Below are positions 25,526-35,267 of a stretch of 64,000 bases of DNA, one piece after another. The DNA comes from Halorubrum hochsteinianum (lineage in GTDB: Archaea; Halobacteriota; Halobacteria; Halobacteriales; Haloferacaceae): the NCBI RefSeq assembly GCF_023702125.1, contig NZ_CP098415.1, positions 2,898,045-2,962,044 on the forward strand, given 5' to 3'. The translations under genes and the position numbers were made by a program. Every line of letters starts with the position of its first letter. Within the stretch, counting starts at the first letter, position 1. The notes beneath the pieces were generated by a model. The model worked only from the letters and a program-made list of their open reading frames with translations. It was not told where the DNA came from and ran no database searches.

Positions 25526-27817
25526 TCACTCTCGCGGGGCGATCACCTCGATGGGGTGCATCGGCGTCGACTCCAGCAGGGCGTCGAGCTGTTCGGTACA
25601 GGACGTGCCGGGCGCGACGACGGTGCGCTCGGTGTCGCCGAACTGCTCGCGGAGCGGCTCGCCGACGTCCATGCTCAGCTCGTAGTAGTCGGTCTTGTAG
25701 CCGAACGAGCCGGCCATCCCGCAACACTCCGTGTCCGAGACGCGCACGTCGTAGCCGAGCCGTTCGAACGTCGCGGTCGCGTACTCGCCCACCTCGACGG
25801 TGCGGGCCTGACAGTGCGGGTGGTACGCGAGCCGCCGGCCGGCCGCGACCGGCCCGGTCCCTTCGCTGGGCGCGCGCAGCGCCGCGGGGTCGCCGCCCGC
25901 CTCCAGCAGGCCGAACACGTACTCCATCGCGTCGTAGCTCGCCGCCGCGAGCCGCTCGTGGGAGTCGGCCGGGAGGAACCGCTCGTACTCGCGGCGGAAC
26001 GTCGCGAGGTCGCTCGGCTCGATCACGACCACGTCGCGCCCGGCGTCGAGGTGGGGTGCCAGCCCGGCGTACACGTCCTCGGCCGCCGACTCGGCGGTGG
26101 CGACCATCCCCTGCGAGAGCGGCGGCCGCCCGCTGCCGGGGAGGTCGGGGACCCGGACGTGGACCCCAAGCGCCTCCAGCGCGCGGACCGTCGCCTTCCC
26201 GCGCTCGACGTCGACGTAGTTCGTTGCCGTGTCGGGGTAGACGACGGCCTCGCGGTCGGCCTCGGCGGGCGCGACCGACGAGCCGCCCCGGGCGTCGAAC
26301 CACTCGACGAGCGACTCGCGGGCGAACTCGGGCAGGTCGCGGCGGCGATCGATCCCGACGACCCGCTCGGCGAGCGCGCGCGCCGGACCGAAGTTCGCGA
26401 GGCGGTTGGCGACCGGCGCGGTCCTGTGTCCCCACTCCGCGAGCGTCGCGTAGTTGCCGACCAGCCGGGTCGACAGGTCGAGGCCGCCCGGCTCCTCGTC
26501 GGGGACCAGCTCTTCGAACGCCCAGTCGAGCTGGCTCGGGTCGGCCTCGCCCCGGTTGATCCGGTCGCGGACCGCGGTGTTGATCCACGGGATGTCGATG
26601 CCGACCGGACACGCCGGTACACAGCGCGAGCAGCCGGTACAGAGGTCGTTGAACTCGGCGGCGGTGTCGAGCCCCTCGACGCCGGCCTCCCAGCCCGTGG
26701 CGATGCCGCCGGAGTACGTCTCGCCGCCGAACGCGTGGCCGCCGACGCTCTGGAAGTTGCCGCAGGCGTTCGAGCAGGCCGAACACCGGATGCAGTACAG
26801 CGTCTCCTTCAGCGTCTCGTCGTCGCGCATCGCCAGCCGCCCGTTGTCGATCAACACGAGGTGGAACTCGCGGTCGTCCGCGGAGCCGTCCGCGAGCGGC
26901 TCGCCGTCCGCCTCGAAGTTCGGCACCGGCGACGCGACGGGCGGTGTCAGCGTCGAGATGTAGGAGGTGACGTCCTGGCCGGTCCCCGAGCGCCCGATCA
27001 GCTCGACGAACGGCGCGAACTCCTCGACGGTCGGCACGAGCTTCTCGACGCCCGCGACCGCGACGTGGGTGTCCGTCGCGGTCACCGTCTTCCGGGCGTT
27101 GCCCTCGCTGGTGACTAGCAACATGGTCCCCGAGTCCGCCGCGACGAAGTTCGCGCCGGTCATCCCCAGCTCGGCGTCCTCGATCAGCTCGCCGAGCCGC
27201 TCGCGGGCGAACATCGTGAGCTCCTCGGCGGTCTCGGGCGGGTCGTCGAGGTCGAACCGCTCGGCGAACAACTCGGAGATCTCCTCGCGGGACTTGTGGA
27301 TCGCCGGCGCGACGATGTGCGAGGGCTCCTCGTCGGCCAGCTGGAGCACCCACTCGCCGAGGTCCGTCTCCAACACGTCGACCCCGTCGGCCTCCAGCGC
27401 CGCGTTCACCTCGATCTCCTCGGAGGTCATCGACTTCGACTTGATCGCGCGCTTGGCCCCGCGCTCGGCGGCGACCTCGCGGATGTACCGGTTCGCGTCC
27501 TCGGCGTCGTCGGCGAGGTACACCGTGCCGCCGTTCGCCTCGACCGACTCCCGCACCTCGTCGATGAGGTCGGGGAGCCGCTCGATCGCGTCCTCCTTTA
27601 TCGCCCGCGCCCGGTCTTTCAGCGCCTCGTAGTCGTCGAGGCGACCGGTCGACTCGTAGCGCCCCGCGTTGAACCCGCGGGTGTTCTCCGCGACCGCGTC
27701 CCCCTCGGTCGCCAGTAGCTCGCGGATGCGCCCGGCCTTCGTCTCGCGGTCGAGGCCGTCGGCCGGCTCGGTCGCGGCGTCTCCGGTCGAGTCGCCACCG
27801 GCGGTCTCGCTACTCAT
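25526..27817 (-). CDS. LUD/ferredoxin/CCG fusion protein (LutB-LutA type)
   Basis: A 763-residue fusion for L-lactate (or related 2-hydroxyacid) oxidation. The N-terminal LUD domain (LutB-like, about residues 60-330) has KSKSMTSEEIEVNAAL. Two 4Fe-4S motifs follow, CIRCSACSNACGN (about 345) and CTGCSRCVPACPVG (about 395), as in LutB. The C-terminus has CCG domains (LutA/GlpC-like) with HPHCQART and CCGMAGSFGYK. LutA and LutB are normally separate, so this is a fused form. It overlaps the LutC-like gene upstream by 8 bp, forming an operon divergent from the FAD-linked oxidase at 28467. Confidence 0.85.
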   Translation of the reverse strand: MSSETAGGDSTGDAATEPADGLDRETKAGRIRELLATEGDAVAENTRGFNAGRYESTGRLDDYEALKDRARAIKEDAIERLPDLIDEVRESVEANGGTVYLADDAEDANRYIREVAAERGAKRAIKSKSMTSEEIEVNAALEADGVDVLETDLGEWVLQLADEEPSHIVAPAIHKSREEISELFAERFDLDDPPETAEELTMFARERLGELIEDAELGMTGANFVAADSGTMLLVTSEGNARKTVTATDTHVAVAGVEKLVPTVEEFAPFVELIGRSGTGQDVTSYISTLTPPVASPVPNFEADGEPLADGSADDREFHLVLIDNGRLAMRDDETLKETLYCIRCSACSNACGNFQSVGGHAFGGETYSGGIATGWEAGVEGLDTAAEFNDLCTGCSRCVPACPVGIDIPWINTAVRDRINRGEADPSQLDWAFEELVPDEEPGGLDLSTRLVGNYATLAEWGHRTAPVANRLANFGPARALAERVVGIDRRRDLPEFARESLVEWFDARGGSSVAPAEADREAVVYPDTATNYVDVERGKATVRALEALGVHVRVPDLPGSGRPPLSQGMVATAESAAEDVYAGLAPHLDAGRDVVVIEPSDLATFRREYERFLPADSHERLAAASYDAMEYVFGLLEAGGDPAALRAPSEGTGPVAAGRRLAYHPHCQARTVEVGEYATATFERLGYDVRVSDTECCGMAGSFGYKTDYYELSMDVGEPLREQFGDTERTVVAPGTSCTEQLDALLESTPMHPIEVIAPRE

Positions 27818-28382
27818 CGGCCGCCACCTCCGCGTTCTCGACGGCGTCGCCGTCTTCCCCGCGTAACAGCACGACGTGGACCTCCTTCGGGCCGTGCGCG
27901 CCGTGGACGAGCCCCCCCATGTCCGCGGTCGCGCTCGGGCCGGTCGCGAACACCACGTCGGTCGACTCGTCGCGGGCCCGCGGACCGAGCCACGCGAAGG
28001 CGTCGGGCACGTCCGGCACGAGGTCGGCCTCCCGGAGGACGACGACGTGCCGGTCGACGAAGAGGCTCACCGGCTCCGTCCCGTCGGCGTCGGCCTCGAC
28101 CGCGACGCTTCCGTAGCTCGCGATCCCGAGCGACGCCGCGGTGACGCCCGTGTGCGCGGCGCGCAGGTCGGCGGTCGTCGGGTCGGTCTCGACGCGCTCC
28201 GGCAGCGACGCCGCCGAGTCCGCGAGCGCGTCCGGTCCGGACCGACCCAGCGGCACCCCGACCGCGGGCTCGCCGGCGGCGGCGTCGACCAGCGACGCGC
28301 ACGCCGCCGCCGGCCCCTCCGAGACGGTGACGCCGAAGTCGTCGAGTCTCCCCGTGAACGTCGACGTGTCAGCAGTTGCCAT
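27810..28382 (-). CDS. LUD-domain protein (LutC type)
   Basis: A 190-residue LUD-domain protein equivalent to LutC. ATG 28382 (MATADTSTFTGRL) is chosen; the long frame that continues upstream is antisense shadow of the divergent gene. Motifs: ASYGSVAVEAD (the GS-Gly turn), SLFVDRHVVVLREADLV and FATGPSATADMGGLVHGAHGP, the conserved C-terminal loop of the family. It acts with the neighbouring LutAB-like fusion in lactate use. The start lies 84 bp from the divergent oxidase gene, so both promoters sit in a short shared region. Confidence 0.82.
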   Translation of the reverse strand: MATADTSTFTGRLDDFGVTVSEGPAAACASLVDAAAGEPAVGVPLGRSGPDALADSAASLPERVETDPTTADLRAAHTGVTAASLGIASYGSVAVEADADGTEPVSLFVDRHVVVLREADLVPDVPDAFAWLGPRARDESTDVVFATGPSATADMGGLVHGAHGPKEVHVVLLRGEDGDAVENAEVAADE

Positions 28383-28466
28383 GGGAATCGGTTCGACGGC
28401 CTCCGTGTTGGGTGTTGCGGCGGGATCGGAGGTGGCTTTTTCATCGCTCGACCGTGAGAGAGTCAC

Positions 28467-31400
28467 ATGGCGACCAACCCGGAGCCGGACCCGACGGACG
28501 GCGGGGACTTCGACTACGCCGGCGGTGCCGTGGAGCGGCCGGACCTCGTCGACGCGCTCGACCGCCGCGTCGACGGGGACGTGCGGTTCGACGACTACTC
28601 CAAGCGGCTGTACGCGACCGACGCCTCGGCGTACGAGGTCACCCCGATCGGCGTCGTGATCCCGGAGTCGACCGCGGACGTGGCGGCCGTCCACGAGTAC
28701 TGCTTCGAGGAGGGGATCCCCGTCCTCCCCCGCGGCGGCGGCACGTCGCTCGCGGGCCAGAGCGTCAACGAGGCGGTCGTCCTCGATCTCACCGCCGAGA
28801 TGGACGCGGTGATCGAGACCGACCCGGACGCGGGGACCGCCCGCGCGCAGGCCGGCGCGTACGTCGGGGACCTCAACGCCGCGGTCGAGCCGCACGGGCT
28901 GAAGTTCGCCCCCGACCCGGCGTGGCGCGACAAGTCCGCGCTCGGCGGGGCGATCGGGAACAACTCCACCGGCTCCCACTCGCTGAAGTACGGCAAGACG
29001 GACCACTACGTCGAGGAGGCCGAGGTCGTCCTCGCTGACGGCACCGTGACGACGCTCGGCGAGGTCGCGGTCGATGACCTCCGGGTGTCCGCCGACCCCG
29101 ACGCCGACGACCTGTTCCCCCGAATCCACGCCGAGATCGTTCGGATCCTCGACGAGGGGGCGGCTGAGATCGACGAGCGGTACCCGGAACTGAAGCGGAA
29201 CGTCTCCGGCTACAACCTCGACCGCCTGCTCGCAGAATACCGGGGGGAGTACGGGGAGGAAGGCGTCGTCAACCTCGCTCGGCTCATGGCCGGCAGCGAG
29301 GGGACGCTCGCGACGGTGACGGAGGCGACCGTCTCGCTCGTCGAGATTCCGGAGACGAAGTCGGTTGCGCTGCTGACCTACGACGACCTCCTCGACGCGA
29401 TGGAGGACGTGGCGGCGTGTCTCGAACACGACCCCGCCGCGGTCGAGGTGATGGACGACGTCCTCCTCGGCCTCGCAGCCGACACGCCGGAGTTCGCCGA
29501 CGTGGTCGGCATGCTCCCCGACGGCACCGACTCGGTGCTGCTCGTCGAGTTCTACGCCGAGAGCGACGCGGAGGGGCGTCAGAAGGTCGCCGACCTCATC
29601 GCGGACCGCGTGGGCGTCCGAGATACGGCGGCCGAGCCGGGCGACGGCGCGGCCGAGACCACGAGCCAGCCGCGGCGCGCGGTCGACGCCTTGGAGGCGC
29701 ACGACCCCGACGAGCGCGACCGCTTCTGGAAGATGCGGAAGGCGGGCCTCCCGATCTTGCTCTCGCGGACCACCGACGAGAAGCACATCTCCTTCATCGA
29801 GGACTGCGCGATTCCGCCCGAACACCTCCCCGAGTACACGCGGGAGTTCCAGCAGATCCTCGAAGACAACGACACGTTCGCCACCTTCTACGCGCACGCC
29901 GGGCCGGGCGTGCTCCACATCCGCCCGCTGATCAACACGAAGGACGTCGACGACGTCGAGGCGATGGTCGACATCGCCGACCGCGTCACCGACGCCGTGG
30001 TCCGGCTCGGCGGCTCCGTCTCGGGCGAACACGGCGACGGTCGCGCCCGCACCCAGTGGAACCGGAAGCTGTACGGCGACGGCCTGTGGGAGGCGTTCCG
30101 CGACCTGAAGACGGCCTTCGACCCCGACTGGCTGCTCAACCCGGGTAACGTCTGCGGCGACGTCGACATGCGGGAGAACCTCCGGTTCGACGCGGAGTAC
30201 GAGTACGACGCGGGATTCGACCCCGCGATGGAGTGGGCGGTCGACAACGGGATGCAGGGGATGGTCGAACTCTGTCACGGCTGCGGCGGCTGCCGCGGCC
30301 CGCAGGAGACGACCGGCGGCACCATGTGTCCGACCTACCGCGCCGCCGAGGAGGAGATCCAGTCCACGCGCGGCCGGGCGAACATGCTCCGCGGGGCCAT
30401 CTCCGGCGAACTGCCCGACGACCCGACCGACGACGAGTTTGTCACCGAGGTGATGGACCTCTGTGTCGGCTGTAAGGGGTGTAAGGTGGACTGCCCGAGC
30501 GGCGTCGACATGGCGAAGCTGAAGGCGGAGGTGGAACACGCCCACCACGAGGAGCACGGGCTGGACCTCCGCACCCGACTGCTCGGTCGGTTCGAGTCGC
30601 TCGCGCCGCTCGCCTCGAAGTTCGCCCCGCTCTCGAACCTCCCGAACAAGCTCCCCGGGAGCGGCCTCATCGCGGAGAAGGCGCTCGGGATCGCGCGGGA
30701 GCGCGACCTCCCGACGTTCCGCTCGGAGACGCTCGTCGACTGGTTCGAGGCCCGCGGCGGGGCGAGCGTCCCGCGCGAGGCGGCGGACCGCGACGTGCTG
30801 CTGTTCCCCGACGTGTACACCACCTACACCAACCCCGGCGCGGGGAAGGCCGCGGTGCGCGTGCTGGAGGCCGCGAACTGCCACGTCGAGATCCCCGACG
30901 TGGACGGCAGCGGCCGCCCGCCCCACTCGAAGGGGATGCTCGACGTGTCGCGCGCGACGGCGAGAGACGCCGTGGAGGCGCTCGCGCCGCGGGTCCGGGA
31001 CGGCTGGGACGTGGTCGTCGTCGAGCCCTCGGACGCCGTCATGCTCCAGTCCGACTACCACGACCTGCTCGACGGCGACGCCAGCGACGTGCCCGACGCC
31101 GACGTGGCCGCCGTCTCCGAGAACGCCTACGGGGTCATGGAGTACGTCGACGCCTTCCGGCTCGACGAGTCGCTCGCGCTCGACGCGCCCACCGAGTCGC
31201 TCACCTACCACGGCCACTGCCACCAGAAGGCGACGAAGAAGGACCACCACGCGGTCGGCGTGTTGCGGCGCGCGGGCTACGGGGTCGACCCGCTCGACTC
31301 CTCGTGTTGCGGGATGGCCGGCTCGTTCGGCTACGAGGCCGAACACTACTCGATGAGCGTGGCGATCGGCGAGACCCTGTTCGAGCAGGTCTCGGCGAGC

Positions 31401-31517
31401 GACGGCGACGGCCTCGTCGCGCCGGGCACCTCCTGCCGGACGCAGTTGGAGGAGGGCCCAAGCGAGGTGCCGGAGCCGGACCACCCCGTCGAGAAGCTGG
31501 CGACCGCGCTGGCGTAG
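28467..31517 (+). CDS. FAD-linked 2-hydroxyacid oxidase with Fe-S and CCG domains (D-lactate/glycolate dehydrogenase)
   Basis: A 1016-residue flavoenzyme. A VAO/PCMH FAD domain (about residues 45-265; VIPESTADVAAVHEYC, LPRGGGTSLAGQSVNEAV, GGAIGNNSTGSHS) is followed by the FAD-oxidase C domain (to about 570, with SGEHGDGRARTQWN). Two Fe-S motifs come next, CHGCGGCRGPQETTGGTMCPT (part) and CVGCKGCKVDCPSG. C-terminal CCG domains carry HGHCHQKAT and CCGMAGSFGYE. It is a GlcD-GlcF/Dld-type fusion that would oxidise D-lactate or glycolate and pass electrons to the membrane chain. Together with the divergent Lut genes it forms a lactate locus for both isomers. It converges with the gene at 31521 with 3 bp between them. 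Confidence 0.85.
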   Translation: MATNPEPDPTDGGDFDYAGGAVERPDLVDALDRRVDGDVRFDDYSKRLYATDASAYEVTPIGVVIPESTADVAAVHEYCFEEGIPVLPRGGGTSLAGQSVNEAVVLDLTAEMDAVIETDPDAGTARAQAGAYVGDLNAAVEPHGLKFAPDPAWRDKSALGGAIGNNSTGSHSLKYGKTDHYVEEAEVVLADGTVTTLGEVAVDDLRVSADPDADDLFPRIHAEIVRILDEGAAEIDERYPELKRNVSGYNLDRLLAEYRGEYGEEGVVNLARLMAGSEGTLATVTEATVSLVEIPETKSVALLTYDDLLDAMEDVAACLEHDPAAVEVMDDVLLGLAADTPEFADVVGMLPDGTDSVLLVEFYAESDAEGRQKVADLIADRVGVRDTAAEPGDGAAETTSQPRRAVDALEAHDPDERDRFWKMRKAGLPILLSRTTDEKHISFIEDCAIPPEHLPEYTREFQQILEDNDTFATFYAHAGPGVLHIRPLINTKDVDDVEAMVDIADRVTDAVVRLGGSVSGEHGDGRARTQWNRKLYGDGLWEAFRDLKTAFDPDWLLNPGNVCGDVDMRENLRFDAEYEYDAGFDPAMEWAVDNGMQGMVELCHGCGGCRGPQETTGGTMCPTYRAAEEEIQSTRGRANMLRGAISGELPDDPTDDEFVTEVMDLCVGCKGCKVDCPSGVDMAKLKAEVEHAHHEEHGLDLRTRLLGRFESLAPLASKFAPLSNLPNKLPGSGLIAEKALGIARERDLPTFRSETLVDWFEARGGASVPREAADRDVLLFPDVYTTYTNPGAGKAAVRVLEAANCHVEIPDVDGSGRPPHSKGMLDVSRATARDAVEALAPRVRDGWDVVVVEPSDAVMLQSDYHDLLDGDASDVPDADVAAVSENAYGVMEYVDAFRLDESLALDAPTESLTYHGHCHQKATKKDHHAVGVLRRAGYGVDPLDSSCCGMAGSFGYEAEHYSMSVAIGETLFEQVSASDGDGLVAPGTSCRTQLEEGPSEVPEPDHPVEKLATALA

Positions 31518-31520
31518 AAG

Positions 31521-32549
31521 TCACTCGGTATCGCGTCGCTCCGCGCCCGCCACCGCGTCCCGCTCGCGCTCGCGCCGTCGCGCCAACAGCCGCTCGACCC
31601 CTTTCCCCGGCCCGCCCTCGATCGGCCACCCCTTCGTGCGCCACTGGGGCGGCTCCGGCGAGAACTCCCCGCAGGAGCCGGAACACTCCCGCGCGGTCGG
31701 GGTCTTGTCCTTCGCCGCGCAATGGGGGACGAGCGCCCGCCCGTCTCGGCGGAGCTCGAAGTGGCGGCAGTCCGGTCGCATCGTGTCGTGGAAGGAGCGC
31801 CACCCCTTCCCGTAGGCGCGCTCGGCGATCTCCAGCCGCAGCGTCTCCGTCTCGGCGTCGCGGCGGCTCGCCTCACCGTCGTCGCCGGGGCCCGCGGGCG
31901 AGAGGTCGCTCGGGTGCCACGCCACGTCGGCCGCGTCGGAGCCGACCCCCGCGGAGAAGTCCGTGGCGAGGATGCCCGCCTTGACCGGCATCTCGCGGAG
32001 GAGGGCGGGCTCGACGCGCTCGCCGGTCGTCTCGGTCGCCAGCCACGCCTCGTCGGCGAGCGCGGTCGTCACGTCGTGTTCGAGCTGGTCGGCGAGGCGG
32101 TCGGCCGCCGAGCGGTCGAGGTCCGGCTTGTTCTCGACCGCGACGATCCGCTCGACCCAGTCAGGGTACGGGCGCACCCGGCGGATCTCGATCCGATTCC
32201 CGTCGCGGCGCTTCTCGATCAGGTCCCGCCCCGCGGCGCGGTGGACCGCTTGCCGGACGTAGCGCCACGGGTAGCCGGGGTCGGGCAGCGCGTCGCGGTA
32301 CCACGCCCACTCGGCGGGCGCGTGACGGACGACGTGGAGGAGGTCGGAGTCGATCGGTCGGTCGCCGAACGCGCGCCGGACCGCGAACGCCTCGGGGTCG
32401 ACCTCGATGACGAGCGTGTCCCAGCGGCGCTCCTTGGTGCCGAGCTGTCGGGAGACGATCGCGGGGCGGGGACCCTCGCTCGGGTGCCACGCGAGCTCGG
32501 CGTACCGACAGACGAGCAGTTCGTAGCCGAACTCGGCGTCTGGCGTCAC
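31521..32549 (-). CDS. Haloarchaeal protein, DUF5787-like
   Basis: A 342-residue protein found in haloarchaea. The N-terminal half (FGYELLVCRYAELAWHP, AIVSRQLGTKERRWDTLVIEVDP, ERIVAVENKPDLD) resembles a restriction-enzyme-like core with a possible PD-(D/E)xK reading (the E-x-K of VAVENKPDLD). A C-terminal region has Cys/His clusters (DCRHFEL, HCAAKDKTPTARECSGSCGEF), possibly metal binding. The family name is from memory; a nuclease role is only an inference from the E-x-K pattern. Confidence 0.6.
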   Translation of the reverse strand: MTPDAEFGYELLVCRYAELAWHPSEGPRPAIVSRQLGTKERRWDTLVIEVDPEAFAVRRAFGDRPIDSDLLHVVRHAPAEWAWYRDALPDPGYPWRYVRQAVHRAAGRDLIEKRRDGNRIEIRRVRPYPDWVERIVAVENKPDLDRSAADRLADQLEHDVTTALADEAWLATETTGERVEPALLREMPVKAGILATDFSAGVGSDAADVAWHPSDLSPAGPGDDGEASRRDAETETLRLEIAERAYGKGWRSFHDTMRPDCRHFELRRDGRALVPHCAAKDKTPTARECSGSCGEFSPEPPQWRTKGWPIEGGPGKGVERLLARRRERERDAVAGAERRDTE

Positions 32550-32664
32550 TGCCCGAACGGTCGTCGGGGGCGGACAAAAGCGGACCGCTCGGCGGCGGCG
32601 CGACCGACCGGTCCGGTCGTCGCGGCCGAGGCGACACGCGCGGCCGAGATGGTGCGCGCGACCG

Positions 32665-33111
32665 TCAGACGTACTTCCCGCTCTCGTCGTCTTTCCGCTC
32701 GTCGAGGTACTCGTGAGCCTCCTCTAAGATCTCCCGGGGACCGTCCTGCGTGATCGTGTTGAGCGCCTGGTCGTAGTCGCGCCACTGGAGGTCGCGGTGT
32801 TCCTTCGAGAGTTCGGCGCTCGCCTCGAACGAGCGGGCGATGAACAGGTGGACCGTCTTGTGGATGGTCTTCCCGTTCGCCTCGAACACGTAGTCGTACT
32901 CCTCGCGGAACCCGTCGATCAGCCGGAAATCCTCGATCCCGGCCTCCTCGCCGACTTCTCGTATCGCCGTCTGCTGGAGCTCCTCGTCCCCCTCGACCCC
33001 GCCTTTGGGGAACTCCCAGTCCCCCGGTCGGCTCTTCAGGAGCAAGTACTCCCGTTCGCCGCGGGTATCGCGGAAGAGGATGGCTCCGGCACTGGTCGCT
33101 TCGACCGTCAT
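32665..33111 (-). CDS. Nudix hydrolase, Ap4A pyrophosphatase type
   Basis: A 148-residue Nudix protein. The Nudix box is complete: GGVEGDEELQQTAIREVGEEAGI (part; about residues 37-59) with the REVGEE metal ligands. Flanking residues SAGAILF, LLLKSRPGDWEFPKG and HLFIARSF fit bis(5'-nucleosyl)-tetraphosphatases, which remove dinucleotide polyphosphates. ATG 33111 is favoured over 33132 because MTVEATSAGAI is the common start of this family. Confidence 0.85.
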   Translation of the reverse strand: MTVEATSAGAILFRDTRGEREYLLLKSRPGDWEFPKGGVEGDEELQQTAIREVGEEAGIEDFRLIDGFREEYDYVFEANGKTIHKTVHLFIARSFEASAELSKEHRDLQWRDYDQALNTITQDGPREILEEAHEYLDERKDDESGKYV

Positions 33112-33284
33112 TGGCCGCAGGTAAGCGATCACCCCTAAAGAGCGTGTCGGACTCCCGAACAGATCCGAACGACGCGGCGGGATCGACCGGTCTCACGGCC
33201 GGACTCGCGACCCGAGCGCGCGCGTCGACCGCGGGTAGATGCGTTTTTACCGCTCGGGCGGCCATCCACGGACGACCCCCAGCC

Positions 33285-33617
33285 ATGACCTTCGTCACGA
33301 AACTCGACTTCGCGTCCGGCGACCGGGACGTGCTCGTCGAGACCGTCCAAGAGCTCAAGGAGACGCTCGAACGCAAGGGCGCGGAGTGTAAGGGACCGCA
33401 CGCGACCCCCTCCGAGACCGTCACCGTCCCGCTGTACAAGAACCTCGCGCCCGGCGACGAGTTCTCGCCGTGGCGCTACGACGTGTACCGGCGCTCGATG
33501 GAGATCCACGGGGCCGACGACATCGCGCGCGACGTCGTCGGCCGCGACTTCCCCGACTCGATCCACGTCGAGGTCGAGGTCGACCAGAAGAAGCCGCTCG
33601 GGCACCGCCGCGACTGA
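33285..33617 (+). CDS. uS10-like small protein
   Basis: A 110-residue protein resembling ribosomal protein uS10/mL48. It has MTFVTKLDFASGDRDVLVETV, KGPHATPSETVTVPLYKNL (compare the KGPIPLPT loop of uS10) and RYDVYRRSMEIHGAD (compare the REIH region). Haloarchaea carry a paralog of uS10 outside the ribosomal operons, and this is probably that protein; its job is not established. ATG 33285 follows a region with the promoter of this gene; the longer in-frame start overlaps the Nudix gene. Confidence 0.65.
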   Translation: MTFVTKLDFASGDRDVLVETVQELKETLERKGAECKGPHATPSETVTVPLYKNLAPGDEFSPWRYDVYRRSMEIHGADDIARDVVGRDFPDSIHVEVEVDQKKPLGHRRD

Positions 33618-33707
33618 CGCGCTCGATCCGGTCACGGCTGCGGTTTTCTCGCGGTTCGCGTCGACCCCACACCGCCCAGCGGCGCACCTGGGTCGGATTC
33701 TCGCCCG

Positions 33708-35198
33708 TCAGCCGAGCGTCCGCAGGTTCTCCGTCTGGACGCGGTCTGGCAGCCGGTCGAGCGCGCGGTCGCACCACGCGTCGTGGCCGAGCGTCAGGCC
33801 CGTCTCGGGGTTGGCCGCCGCGAGCGCGGCGACGCCCTCCGCGGCCGCGACCTGCGCCGCGTCGTCGGTCCGCTCCGGCACCTCGGCGGTGAGCGGGTAC
33901 GTCTCCGAGAGCGCGGGCGGGTACGGCCCGAACGGCGGTTTCACGCGCCACACCGCGTCGTAGTCGTGGTCCGAGGGGGGCTTCGACTCGGTGAGCAGGA
34001 GGCTGTCGGGCGTCGCCAGCCGTTCGAGGCGGTCGCGGTGTCGGCCGACCTCCGGCCGCCGGGTCGCCTCGTGAGAGGTGTGGAAGAACGCGTCCTTCGA
34101 GCCCGGGTCGGTGCGCTCCAACTCCTCGGCGTGGTCGAGCAGCGCGCGGTACCCGTCGAGCATCGCCGGGTGGCCGCGGGCGCGGCGGTCGACCAGTTCG
34201 AGCAGGTTTCCGGAGCGGATCGCCTCCTTCACGCGACGTAGCTCCTCGAAGGTGACGTGGAGGTTGTGCTCGGCGAGCAGCCGCTCGGCGGTCGGGCCGC
34301 CGTCGCCGTCGCCGAGTTCCCGCAGGTCCGCGGGCGTGTGTTCGGCACACACCGGACACGAGCAGGGGAAGTAGTCGAGGTCTTCGAGGTGTTCCGTCCC
34401 CGAAACGGTGAGGTAGCGGCCGTCGCGGGCCATCAGCGCGTAGGCGGCCGAGTCGAACAGGTCGCAGCCGGCCGCCACCGCGAGCGCCAGCATCATCGGG
34501 TGGCCGGCCCCGAACAGGTGGACCGGCGCGCCCGGCCCGAGCCCGCGCTTCGCCGCCCGCACGGCCTCGACGGTGTCGGCGTAGCGGTAGGAGTTGAGCA
34601 GCGGCACCATCGCGCCGACGGGGAACACGTCGAGGTCGGTCCCCGCCGCGTGCCGGCCGGCCTCCTCGCGCAGGTCGGCGTACGTCGACCCCTGTACCGG
34701 CGCGTTGACGAGCATCTCGCCGGTCTCGGCCGCCTCGGCGTCCGCGAGCGCCTGCTTCGTCGTCGCCAGTTCGCGCTCGGCGCGGTCGCGGTCCGCGTCC
34801 GGCGGGGTCGGCACGTCGACGGGCGTCGCCACGTCGCTACCGATCCGCCGCTGGAACTCGATGATCTCGGCGGTCGTCACGTCGATGTCGCCGTACTCGG
34901 CCAACTGGAAGGAGCCGGAGTCGGTCATGATCGCCCCGTCGAAGCCGAGGAGCTCGTGGAGCCCCTCGTCGACGACCCGGTCGCGGATGCGTTCGGTGCT
35001 GCGGATGATGTAGGAGTTCGTGATCAGCATCTCCGCGCCGAACTCCGATTCGAGCCGCGACGGCTCGATCGTGAGCACGTTCGGGTTGACCACGGGCAAA
35101 AGCGCCGGCGTCTCGACGGTGACGTCGGCGCGCGGGACCTCCAGCCGGCCGATCCGCCCGGCGGCGTCGTGGTCCCGGATCTCGAAGTGATCGCGCAT
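33708..35198 (-). CDS. tgtA: tRNA-guanine(15) transglycosylase TgtA (archaeosine)
   Basis: Exchanges guanine-15 of archaeal tRNAs for preQ0, the first step of archaeosine formation. The 496-residue protein has the nucleophile/substrate region [17 protein letters not shown] (about residues 88-104), [14 protein letters not shown], the second catalytic Asp in [16 protein letters not shown], and the zinc site CSCPVCAEH. The C-terminal part (from about 360) matches the ArcTGT C1 region; a PUA domain is not visible, so tRNA binding may need a separate partner. It is a single gene with its own start at 35198. Confidence 0.92.
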   Translation of the reverse strand: MRDHFEIRDHDAAGRIGRLEVPRADVTVETPALLPVVNPNVLTIEPSRLESEFGAEMLITNSYIIRSTERIRDRVVDEGLHELLGFDGAIMTDSGSFQLAEYGDIDVTTAEIIEFQRRIGSDVATPVDVPTPPDADRDRAERELATTKQALADAEAAETGEMLVNAPVQGSTYADLREEAGRHAAGTDLDVFPVGAMVPLLNSYRYADTVEAVRAAKRGLGPGAPVHLFGAGHPMMLALAVAAGCDLFDSAAYALMARDGRYLTVSGTEHLEDLDYFPCSCPVCAEHTPADLRELGDGDGGPTAERLLAEHNLHVTFEELRRVKEAIRSGNLLELVDRRARGHPAMLDGYRALLDHAEELERTDPGSKDAFFHTSHEATRRPEVGRHRDRLERLATPDSLLLTESKPPSDHDYDAVWRVKPPFGPYPPALSETYPLTAEVPERTDDAAQVAAAEGVAALAAANPETGLTLGHDAWCDRALDRLPDRVQTENLRTLG

Positions 35199-35267
35199 AC
35201 CCCGACTGCGCGGACGCGAGCGGTAAGAGTTGCGTTCGGCGGCGAGCGCTCGTCTCCCCGCGGGGGC

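Noticed and set aside
27810-31484. 1224-codon minus-strand frame covering the LutC-like and oxidase genes
   Set aside because: Only its last ~190 codons (from ATG 28382) match a protein; the rest is antisense to the FAD oxidase.
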